Positions 57,634 to 64,000 of a stretch of 64,000 bases of DNA are shown here, in pieces (position 1 is the stretch's first letter; each line of letters starts with the position of its first letter). Origin of the DNA: Mucilaginibacter corticis. GTDB taxonomy: Bacteria; Bacteroidota; Bacteroidia; Sphingobacteriales; Sphingobacteriaceae. The notes under the pieces are model-generated. The model saw only the letters and a program-made list of their open reading frames with translations. It was not told where the DNA came from and did not search any database. A program made the position numbers and the translations under genes. The stretch is taken from positions 248,001-312,000 of the forward strand of contig NZ_VLPK01000004.1 of the NCBI RefSeq assembly GCF_007558865.1, in the 5' to 3' direction.

Positions 57634-59763
57634 TTACAAGGCCCGTTTAAGTCCTTCCCATTTTATCACCCATTGACCATCTTTCGGAAAACCGGGAGCG
57701 TTGCCGGCAGGCGCGCCATCCCAACCTGCGGCCATCATAGCGACAGCGTATAACAACCCGCCATCGCCGGGAAAATAGGGGAACGGACCGCCGCCGCCTA
57801 CTAAACCATGCTCTTCCAGGTCAAAGCTTTTATAGTTGAGCAGGTATTCTATCGCTTTATCGCCGTGGCCCAAACGTGCGGCGCACATGGCCAGCATCGG
57901 GAAATCCCAGCCCCAGGTACGGTCAAAGCGCCAGGTTTGGCCAACTTTGGTAAATGTTTTTTCCATCGTCGGGATGTCAACACCATCACCGGGCAGTAAG
58001 CCGTAAGCCCCTGTCAATGCCGGGTGCTCAAAATTGTATTTGGTCCACATATCGGTTATGTTCTCCCATGATTCATACAGGCCATCTTTTACAGGTAATT
58101 TCGAGAGTTTGGCCAATACCTCGGCATATTTTGGGTTAGCAGGCATTTTTAAACGCTCACGCCATTTTTGGGCAAGTTTTAAACCGGTACGCCAATAACT
58201 TAATTCGAAAGTAGGATTATAGCAAGTTCTTGGGTTGGCATTTTCTGAAACTACTTGCAAGGGATATCCTAATATATAGCGATCTTGTTCTTTATTATAA
58301 TAAGGGTACGATGCCATAAAATCGGCAGTTTGAATAACTACATCGCGCCATTTTACTAAGGTTTCTTTTGTTGGATTTGTGCGATAAGCTAATTCCGCAA
58401 AGAATATGGGATGCGGTTCCTGCCAGATCAGCAAAGGATTTATTTCATTAGGCCATTCCCAATGCTCATTATCGCCCACGGTTTTGGGCCAGCGCGCGCC
58501 CTCGTAGCCTTGCCGTTTAGCTCTTTCCTGCGACGTTTTTAAATTAGACGGATAAACCCGCATAGCTCTGTCCATCAAAGGTAAGCGGCCCCACAAAGCG
58601 TAATGCGCGTCGTGCCACCATATCATCTCGAAATGATATTTGCCAAACCAGCCGTTATTTACTAATCCGCTTTCCTGGGGTGGTGTTGAACCTGCTTCAT
58701 TAACCGCCATAATATATTGCGATAATATTATGCGCCTTTCCAATTCTTTCCATCGCGGGTCTTTACTGGCCGACAGATCAATAGCACCGCCTGTTTGCCA
58801 AAAGTTAAGCCAATGGTTTTGGCTGGCTGCTTTAACCTGGGCATAAGTTGGTTGAAGGGTTGTTATTGGTTTTTTTGAAAACGATAATACAATATCTACA
58901 GCACTTTTGCCTGTAGGCATTAATTCATAGCGATGCAGTTTGGTGTTTTTTATAGCAGCATTTGTCCATTTTAGCGCTGCGTCGAATTTGGTGTCATCTA
59001 AAGTGCGATGAAATATGGCGTTGTTAGATTTAATAACGGCTTGTGTTTGGTGCTTATCCGGACTATTAAAATCAGCGCCATTATCAAACTGACCGTGCGA
59101 GGCGTAAGGGAATTCTAAGAAAACGCCCACCTGTCCGTTATTCAAATCCGGGGCTTCTATATGTACCGCTATGCCATCCTGGTTAGGGTTGCCAATAGTG
59201 GTTACTTTTATCGCCTTTCCGTCAACTTCAAAAGTGCTGGTTGCAATGCCCGTCCACAGATCCAGCTTTTGAACCGGGTTTTGCAGATCATTTATCGATA
59301 CTACAGAACCGTCTTTTTTCTTTAATATCAATCCTAAACGGCCAAGATTTATCCGTTGCGGGTTGGATATCATCCAATCAGTTAATGCCGGTTGGTCAGG
59401 GTTTTGAATGTCATAGCGCACCATATGGCCCTGGGTATCCCATTCCTGTCCCTTAAAATCGGCAGGTGTCTGGCCATTTGGTTCAGCAAATTTATGCCAG
59501 CCCCAATCAGACATAGTATTGGCATTATCTTTACCAAATGTTTGCAAGCCCGTTATATCAAACCCAAAGGCAAAGTGCCCGTTACCAACTTGGGTAGGCC
59601 CATTTAAGTTTCTGTCGGTGATATTCAGGTTATGCCTTGTTACTAAAGCCTTGCGGTCTATTTTGCCTGTCGGTTGCGCGCTTGCCATCGATCCTGAAAA
59701 GATCAGTAATAAAAACAATGCAGTTATTTTTGCAGTCGGAGGTGTTTGATTTTTTATCGTCAT
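57634..59763 (-). CDS. secreted six-hairpin glycosidase-like protein
   Basis: About 709 residues from ATG 59761-59763 (an upstream ATG at 59787 would add 8 residues before the signal peptide and is not preferred). Signal peptide with ALFLLLIFSGSMASAQ. An N-terminal beta-sandwich (about 40-290) is followed by an (alpha/alpha)6 barrel: KYHFEMIWWHDAHYALWGRL, RAKRQGYEGARWPKTVGDNE and WEWPNEINPLLIWQ. This resembles GH65/GH95-type six-hairpin enzymes, whose catalytic Glu/Asp are in such loops. Location periplasm or surface. Sugar specificity unknown. It sits between argH and the M20 gene. Confidence 0.78.
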   Translation of the reverse strand: MTIKNQTPPTAKITALFLLLIFSGSMASAQPTGKIDRKALVTRHNLNITDRNLNGPTQVGNGHFAFGFDITGLQTFGKDNANTMSDWGWHKFAEPNGQTPADFKGQEWDTQGHMVRYDIQNPDQPALTDWMISNPQRINLGRLGLILKKKDGSVVSINDLQNPVQKLDLWTGIATSTFEVDGKAIKVTTIGNPNQDGIAVHIEAPDLNNGQVGVFLEFPYASHGQFDNGADFNSPDKHQTQAVIKSNNAIFHRTLDDTKFDAALKWTNAAIKNTKLHRYELMPTGKSAVDIVLSFSKKPITTLQPTYAQVKAASQNHWLNFWQTGGAIDLSASKDPRWKELERRIILSQYIMAVNEAGSTPPQESGLVNNGWFGKYHFEMIWWHDAHYALWGRLPLMDRAMRVYPSNLKTSQERAKRQGYEGARWPKTVGDNEHWEWPNEINPLLIWQEPHPIFFAELAYRTNPTKETLVKWRDVVIQTADFMASYPYYNKEQDRYILGYPLQVVSENANPRTCYNPTFELSYWRTGLKLAQKWRERLKMPANPKYAEVLAKLSKLPVKDGLYESWENITDMWTKYNFEHPALTGAYGLLPGDGVDIPTMEKTFTKVGQTWRFDRTWGWDFPMLAMCAARLGHGDKAIEYLLNYKSFDLEEHGLVGGGGPFPYFPGDGGLLYAVAMMAAGWDGAPAGNAPGFPKDGQWVIKWEGLKRAL

Positions 59764-59934
59764 AAATGAGAGATTAGTTAAAGACACAGGGCTTTAACTT
59801 TTACAGTAAACTTAACAGGTTTATAAACCACTAACCTAAAAATAAATTAAGGCGTAGCTGTCCTGTACTGTCTTATGCTCACATAAATTATGACTAAAAC
59901 AATAGAACTAAACTTAAAAGAAAAGGAGTATGAT

Positions 59935-60999
59935 TTACACAATCTGCTCCAGCATCTTCACATATAACTCAATACCTTCGCGGATCTCGTCTACGTAAAC
60001 AAATTCATCAGCGCTATGTGAGCGTGCCGAATCGCCGGGGCCTACTTTGATGGATTGAATATCTAAAAGCGATTGATCTGATGTGGTAGGGGAGCCATAG
60101 GTGGTTCTGCCCAGTGCGATACCAGCCTGAACTATAGGATGCTGCCTATCAATTGATGATGGTTTTAAGCGGATAGAACGCGGAGTTACATCGCAACTAA
60201 CATGCTGACGGATGATTTCCAGTACCTCTTCATTTCGGTAAGCATCAGTCACCCGTACATCAACCGTAAAAGTACAGCTTGCGGGCACCACATTATGCTG
60301 CGAGCCGGCATTGATAATGGTAACCGACATTTTGATAGGCCCGAAAACATCACTCTCTTTAGGGAACTTAAACGTGCGGAACCATTCGATATCCTTCATG
60401 GCCTTGTAGATGGCGTTGTCGCCTTCTTCGCGGGCGGCATGGCCGGCTTTGCCGTGGGCGACGCAATCCAATACCATTAATCCGCGTTCGGCAACGGCTA
60501 ACTGCATCAGGGTAGGTTCGCCCACAATACCAAAATCAAGCTGTCCCAATTCAGGGATGATCAGCTCTAAGCCATTAACGCCAGAGATCTCTTCTTCGGC
60601 AGTAGTAGCTAAACAGAAATTATATTTGAGATCGGTCTTATCGTAAAAGTAAAGAAATACCGCTATCAGCGATACCAAACAACCACCTGCATCATTACTG
60701 CCCAGTCCATATAGCTTACCCTCTTCTGTAATGGCATCAAACGGATCGCGGGTGTAACCCGAGTTTGGTTTAACCGTATCATGGTGCGAATTAAGCAAAA
60801 TAGTAGGCTTATCGGCATCAAAATGCTTGTTCCACGCCCAAAGGTTGTTCATTTTACGGTGCGGTGTAATGCCGTGGGTTTTAAGAAAATTTTCGATCAG
60901 GTCAGCCGTACGGTCTTCTTCTTTACTGAAGGATGGGATAGAAATAAGTTGCTGCAGAAGCTGTACAGCCTGTTGGTATAGAGTGTTTGTATCGGTCAT
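59935..60999 (-). CDS. M20-family metallo-hydrolase (ArgE/DapE-like)
   Basis: A 354-residue enzyme with the two-domain M20 layout: zinc ligands in LLNSHHDTVKPNSGYTRDPF and GLGSNDAGGCLVSLIA, catalytic TAEEEISGVNGLE, and the dimerisation domain from about 165 to 275 (VAHGKAGHAAREEGDNAIYK). The closing GPGDSARSHSADEFVYVDEI carries the last His ligand. Members remove acyl groups from amino acids: N-acetylornithine, N-acetylcitrulline or N-succinyl-diaminopimelate. Nearness to argH favours an arginine-pathway deacetylase, but DapE cannot be excluded. Confidence 0.9.
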   Translation of the reverse strand: MTDTNTLYQQAVQLLQQLISIPSFSKEEDRTADLIENFLKTHGITPHRKMNNLWAWNKHFDADKPTILLNSHHDTVKPNSGYTRDPFDAITEEGKLYGLGSNDAGGCLVSLIAVFLYFYDKTDLKYNFCLATTAEEEISGVNGLELIIPELGQLDFGIVGEPTLMQLAVAERGLMVLDCVAHGKAGHAAREEGDNAIYKAMKDIEWFRTFKFPKESDVFGPIKMSVTIINAGSQHNVVPASCTFTVDVRVTDAYRNEEVLEIIRQHVSCDVTPRSIRLKPSSIDRQHPIVQAGIALGRTTYGSPTTSDQSLLDIQSIKVGPGDSARSHSADEFVYVDEIREGIELYVKMLEQIV

Positions 61000-61052
61000 A
61001 GTTTAGTAGATGCGCAACTGTTACGCTTTACGGCACAAAAGTAAGCAATTTT

Positions 61053-61160
61053 GTTATTGCGAGTAACGAGGCAACCGCCACTTTAAAAATCAATCACCAA
61101 CACTCACCACGATTGCCGCGTCTCGCTCACAACGGTTGTAAGACGTTGCAGAGCGGCAAT
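61053..61160. repeat. degenerate intergenic repeat, attgcgag type
   Basis: The segment starts gttattgcgagtaacgaggc and ends with gagcggcaatgg, with several partial inverse matches (gcgtctcgctcac, gcggcaatgg). It looks like a decayed copy of a widespread palindromic repeat (ATTGCGAG...CTCGCAAT). Fills the gap between the M20 and DUF72 genes. Confidence 0.45.
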
Positions 61161-61163
61161 GGT

Positions 61164-62081
61164 TTAACCAAATAATCCTTTATCCCTGTCAATAAATTTA
61201 GGCCGGTGCAGATTAAGCCCGAGTTTTTGATTTAATTGCTCTGATACATAGTCTGCCAGTTCGGGCGAATAACGCTCATCATGCTGGTGCATAAAGAACC
61301 AAACGCTTTGCAGGCCCATATCGCGCCATTGTTTTATGCGGTCAACCCATTCGTCAACCCGCAGGTAATCTGTTTTATCAAGGCTGTTGCCTACAAAGCG
61401 AATAAAAGCATGCGGTGTGGGTAAGTTCATGTGTACACAATCGCGCCTGCCTGATGCATCTGTTATCACTGCACCTATATTTAACTCTTTAAACAGGTTG
61501 AACACGGTTTGGCGTACCTCATCATTAGCATACCACTCTTTATGGCGCAGTTCTACAAAAACCGGGATATCTTTTGGTAATTGCTCCAGGTATGCTTTTA
61601 ACTCAGGATAACTTTTTGGCGTGAAATTGTCGCTTAGCTGCAAAAACAGGGGGCCCAGTTTATCGCCGAAGGCCATGATGCCCTCATAAAAGGTAGTAGT
61701 TATTTCTTCGGCGTTTTTAAGCCGGCGGATATGGCTAATGCTTTGCGAGAACTTAGGGCAAAACTTAAAACCCGGACTTTCCGCAGCTTTATCCTTCCAT
61801 TTACCAATGGTTGATGCAGGGTAGAGGTTGTAAAACGTTGCGTTAAGCTCAATGCAATCAAAATGCTTAACATATTCGTCTAAAAAGTTGGCATCCTTGG
61901 TTTTTGGCGGATAGATCTTACCCACCCATTCTTTACGTCCCCACTTGGCGCAGCCTACATGCACCTGTAAAGGCGAGCCGTTTTTTGCGGCGCTTAACGT
62001 CTTAACGGTCAATTCCGGATCGGGCGGTAGGGTAAAGTCTATCGTTGCTAATTCTTCGGGGGTAACGCGGCCAAATTCCAT
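61164..62081 (-). CDS. DUF72 protein
   Basis: A 305-residue TIM-barrel-like protein: VHVGCAKWGRKEWVGKIYPP, YVKHFDCIELNATFYNLYPA, FKFCPKFSQSISHIRRLKNA, LGPLFLQLSDNFTPKSYPEL, VELRHKEWY and SVWFFMHQHDERYSPELADY. These are the conserved blocks of DUF72 (YecE-like), whose activity is unknown but which may act on nucleic acids or Fe-S clusters. Start at ATG 62079-62081 lies only 42 nt from the divergent MarR promoter (62123-62151). Confidence 0.92.
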   Translation of the reverse strand: MEFGRVTPEELATIDFTLPPDPELTVKTLSAAKNGSPLQVHVGCAKWGRKEWVGKIYPPKTKDANFLDEYVKHFDCIELNATFYNLYPASTIGKWKDKAAESPGFKFCPKFSQSISHIRRLKNAEEITTTFYEGIMAFGDKLGPLFLQLSDNFTPKSYPELKAYLEQLPKDIPVFVELRHKEWYANDEVRQTVFNLFKELNIGAVITDASGRRDCVHMNLPTPHAFIRFVGNSLDKTDYLRVDEWVDRIKQWRDMGLQSVWFFMHQHDERYSPELADYVSEQLNQKLGLNLHRPKFIDRDKGLFG

Positions 62082-62122
62082 GTTGTAAATGTTTGCGGCA
62101 AGTTAAAATTTACGCGTGATGT

Positions 62123-62151
62123 TTGGATAAAATAATTTATAATTACATTTG
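62123..62151 (+). promoter_or_regulatory. Bacteroidota-type promoter of the MarR-GNAT gene
   Basis: TTG at 62123-62125 and an exact -7 box TACATTTG at 62144-62151, 18 nt apart. The start point would fall near 62158, inside the palindromic operator, 20 nt before the ATG at 62180. Confidence 0.65.
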
Positions 62152-62170
62152 CGTAAGTACTTACGCAAAT
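62147..62170. promoter_or_regulatory. perfect 24-bp palindromic operator
   Basis: The two half sites atttgcgtaagt and acttacgcaaat are exact reverse complements. The site overlaps the -7 box of the MarR-GNAT promoter and the expected transcription start. It is of the size and symmetry bound by MarR dimers. Confidence 0.8.
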
Positions 62171-62179
62171 AATAACACA

Positions 62180-63127
62180 ATGAATTTTTATAATCAAATT
62201 GGCAAAATGGCTTTAGGCTCAAGGCTTCGCGCTTTAAGCAACAACATAACTAACGATGCGGCGGACATTTATAAATTATATGATATTGAAATGCAACCTC
62301 GCTGGTTCCCGGTGTTTTATGTTTTATCAAAAACAGACGAAAGCTCCATCACCGCTATAGCTAAAGAGATTGGGCAGACACACCCGTCTGTTAGCCAAGT
62401 AGTGCGCGAGATGGTTAAGCACGGATTTGCCATAGAAAAAAAGAGTAAAGAAGATCAGCGTAAAAATTATGTAGCGTTATCGGCAAAGGGCAAAGATGCC
62501 GCGGTTAAGATCCAGGCGCAATACCAGGATGTTGAGGCTGCCATAGATGGCGCGTTTAAAGAAAGCCAGTATGATCTATGGAAAGCTATTGAAGAGTGGG
62601 AATATTTATTGGAACAAAAAAGCCTTTTTAAGCGTGTGCAGGATGAACGCAAAAAGCGCGAAAGTGGAAATGTAACCATTATTGATTATTCGCCGGAATA
62701 TCAGTCGGCTTTCAGGGAATTAAATGTAGAGTGGATAAGCCAATACTTCTCCATGGAAGAAAGCGATTACAAAGCGCTTGATCACCCTAACGAATATATT
62801 ATAGACAAAGGTGGATACATCTTCATCGCCCTGTATGAAGGCGATGCCTTGGGCACCTGCGCCCTGATCAAGATGGATGATCATAAATACGAGCTGGCTA
62901 AGATGGCAGTATCGCCAAAGGCACAAGGTAAAAATATAGGTACTTTACTGGGCCAGGCAGCTATAGCTAAATGCAAAGCCTTGGGTGCCGATACCATTTA
63001 CCTTGAAAGTAATACCATACTTAAACCGGCAATAAATTTATACCGCAAGCTGGGTTTCGAAAAAATAACCGGCACACCATCGCCTTATGCAAGGTGCAAT
63101 ATCCAGATGGAATTGAAAATTGTATAA
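62180..63127 (+). CDS. MarR-GNAT fusion: transcription regulator with acetyltransferase domain
   Basis: 315 residues from ATG 62180 (upstream in-frame TTG start rejected since it would lie in the operator). The MarR winged helix spans residues 1-150: TAIAKEIGQTHPSVSQVVRE is the recognition helix region and EKKSKEDQRKNYVALSAKGK the wing. The GNAT domain spans about 165-315: VTIIDYSPEYQSAFRELNVE, LAKMAVSPKAQGKNIGTLLG with the acetyl-CoA loop (Q-x-x-G-x-G/I pattern), LGADTIYLESNTILKPAINL YRKLGF-type end. Such fusions bind DNA and acetylate small molecules or proteins. The operator in front suggests autorepression. Confidence 0.93.
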   Translation: MNFYNQIGKMALGSRLRALSNNITNDAADIYKLYDIEMQPRWFPVFYVLSKTDESSITAIAKEIGQTHPSVSQVVREMVKHGFAIEKKSKEDQRKNYVALSAKGKDAAVKIQAQYQDVEAAIDGAFKESQYDLWKAIEEWEYLLEQKSLFKRVQDERKKRESGNVTIIDYSPEYQSAFRELNVEWISQYFSMEESDYKALDHPNEYIIDKGGYIFIALYEGDALGTCALIKMDDHKYELAKMAVSPKAQGKNIGTLLGQAAIAKCKALGADTIYLESNTILKPAINLYRKLGFEKITGTPSPYARCNIQMELKIV

Positions 63128-63137
63128 AATAAAATAA

Positions 63138-63213
63138 TGTAGAGACACAATACTTTGTGTCTCCTTTAATAACGCCGCATAAAAAAAGAGGCACAAAGTA
63201 TTGTGCCTCTACA
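63138..63213. repeat. 76-bp inverted repeat, tgtagagacacaata type
   Basis: Left arm 63138-63163 (tgtagagacacaatactttg and tgtctc) and right arm 63188-63213 (gaggcacaaagtattgtgcc and tctaca) are inverse copies with 2 differences in 26. Each arm is itself partly palindromic (gagacacaa against ttgtgtctc). It lies between the convergent MarR-GNAT and SDR genes. Confidence 0.8.
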
Positions 63214-63225
63214 ATTTGGTGGGGG

Positions 63226-63990
63226 TTACAAAAACATACCGCCTGATGCTTCGATACGTTGCGCGTTGATCCAGCGGGCATCTTCGGTACATAAAAATGC
63301 TATTACGCCGCCAATATCATCAGGCACGCCTACACGGCCAAGTGAGGTAATGCTGTTCATGTAATCATGCAATTGCGGGTGCTGCTCGAAAGCGCGTTTG
63401 GTGAAATCTGTTTCTATGATACCCGGCGCAACCGTATTTGCCGCAATCTTTCTTGCACCAAGCTCTTTAGCCAGGTATTTGGTGAATACTTCTATAGCGC
63501 CTTTCATTGATGCGTAAGCCGCGTAACCCGGCGTAGCAAATCGGGTAAGCCCGGTTGAGATATTGATGATACGGCCGCCATCAGCAATAAGTGGTAGACT
63601 TTTTTGAGTTAAAAAGTAAACACCTTTAAAGTGGATATTAAAGAGGTTATCAAAATCCTCCTCAGTGGTTTGTGCGAATGGTGAGGCCGCGTCAATACCG
63701 GCGTTGTTTACCAAAAAGTCAAATTGATCTTTGCCGAATTTATCTTTCAGCGTAGCTGATAATTGCGTTATAAATCCGTCAAATGATTTGGTGATGCCGG
63801 TATCCAGTTGCAGTGCCGCCGCTTTAACGCCGGTTGCTTCAATTTCGGCAACTACGGCCTCTGCTTCTTCTTTTTTACTGCGATAGGTAATTATTACATC
63901 AAAACCTTTTGCGGCAATTTTATATGCCGCGTTTTTGCCAAGGCCCCTGCTGCCGCCGGTAACCAATGCTATTTTATTTTTCTGTTCCAT
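63226..63990 (-). CDS. short-chain dehydrogenase/reductase
   Basis: A 254-residue classical SDR: TGGSRGLG at 11-18 binds the cofactor, NNAG at 95-98, catalytic S145, Y159 and K163 (YAAYASMKGA), and the C-terminal block SLGRVGVPDDIGGVIAFLCT, RIEASGGMFL. The TYRS after beta-2 suggests NADP preference as in FabG-like enzymes. Cytoplasmic tetramer that oxidises or reduces an alcohol/ketone; substrate not evident. No operon partner is visible inside the window. Confidence 0.92.
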   Translation of the reverse strand: MEQKNKIALVTGGSRGLGKNAAYKIAAKGFDVIITYRSKKEEAEAVVAEIEATGVKAAALQLDTGITKSFDGFITQLSATLKDKFGKDQFDFLVNNAGIDAASPFAQTTEEDFDNLFNIHFKGVYFLTQKSLPLIADGGRIINISTGLTRFATPGYAAYASMKGAIEVFTKYLAKELGARKIAANTVAPGIIETDFTKRAFEQHPQLHDYMNSITSLGRVGVPDDIGGVIAFLCTEDARWINAQRIEASGGMFL

Positions 63991-64000
63991 TTTTCTTTAT

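Noticed and set aside
1..64000. tRNA, rRNA, riboswitch or prophage features
   Set aside because: No cloverleaf-like tRNA sequence, rRNA signature, known riboswitch core, integrase or phage structural gene was recognised by reading.

Overview
The window reads as chromosome of a Sphingobacteriaceae member (Bacteroidota), most like Mucilaginibacter or Pedobacter. This rests on family content (DUF2723, DUF2851, DUF3810, DUF2911, DUF1345, CbpM, SusC-style TonB receptors with a carboxypeptidase-like N-terminal domain, Pr6Pr), on start regions without Shine-Dalgarno sequences, on promoters of the Bacteroidota type (TTG about 19 nt before TAnnTTTG), and on several families of short palindromic intergenic repeats. 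Species is inference. No rRNA, tRNA, phage, transposase or CRISPR array was seen.

Layout. 1-5 kb: truncated M16 zinc protease, outer-membrane barrel, glycine-rich RRM RNA-binding protein, receiver-only regulator, BamA/TamA-like barrel, glycine-zipper protein. 5-9 kb: Bcr/CflA drug exporter convergent with a large secreted glycosidase. 8.8-10.3 kb: an ECF sigma factor, a small overlapping protein and a divergent ClpP in one operon. 11-13.7 kb: Mla-type lipid ABC transporter (permease, ATPase, MCE protein). 14-19.5 kb: FrnE-like DsbA, then a metal locus (Cys/His-rich small protein, TonB receptor, PepSY membrane protein, heavy-metal-binding lipoprotein). 19.6-22.7 kb: two tandem paralogues, a beta-propeller protein and a desaturase strikingly like eukaryotic dihydroceramide delta-4 desaturase. 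22.8-29 kb: YncE-like propeller and an RND efflux operon (TolC, adaptor, pump).

29-36.6 kb: CPBP protease, EamA and MFS transporters, a GT39 glycosyltransferase whose C-terminus is made from a dispersed repeat, DUF2911, DUF3810, thioredoxin. 36.7-41.5 kb is the most unusual region: a tight operon kaiC-kaiB-kaiB2-histidine kinase with a divergent receiver-only regulator, a candidate clock-like or stress-timing module in a heterotroph. 41.5-50.4 kb: DUF2723 protein, metallophosphoesterase, a His/Asp-rich mini-lipoprotein, Pr6Pr/MmcQ pair, enoyl-CoA hydratase, two secreted His/Tyr-rich paralogues, an endonuclease/phosphatase-family protein. 50.6-55 kb: CbpA/CbpM co-chaperones, DUF2851/PspC pair flanked by two copies of one palindromic repeat, MHS-family transporter. 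55-64 kb: DUF1345, YwbE, argininosuccinate lyase, six-hairpin glycosidase, M20 deacylase, DUF72, an autoregulated-looking MarR-GNAT fusion with a perfect 24-bp operator, and an SDR.

All functions are read from sequence and memory of the families; no database search was run. Strongest leads: the Kai operon, the bacterial DEGS-like desaturase, the sigma/ClpP operon, the MarR-GNAT operator, a possible small RNA upstream of the GT39 gene, and two genes of under 60 codons.
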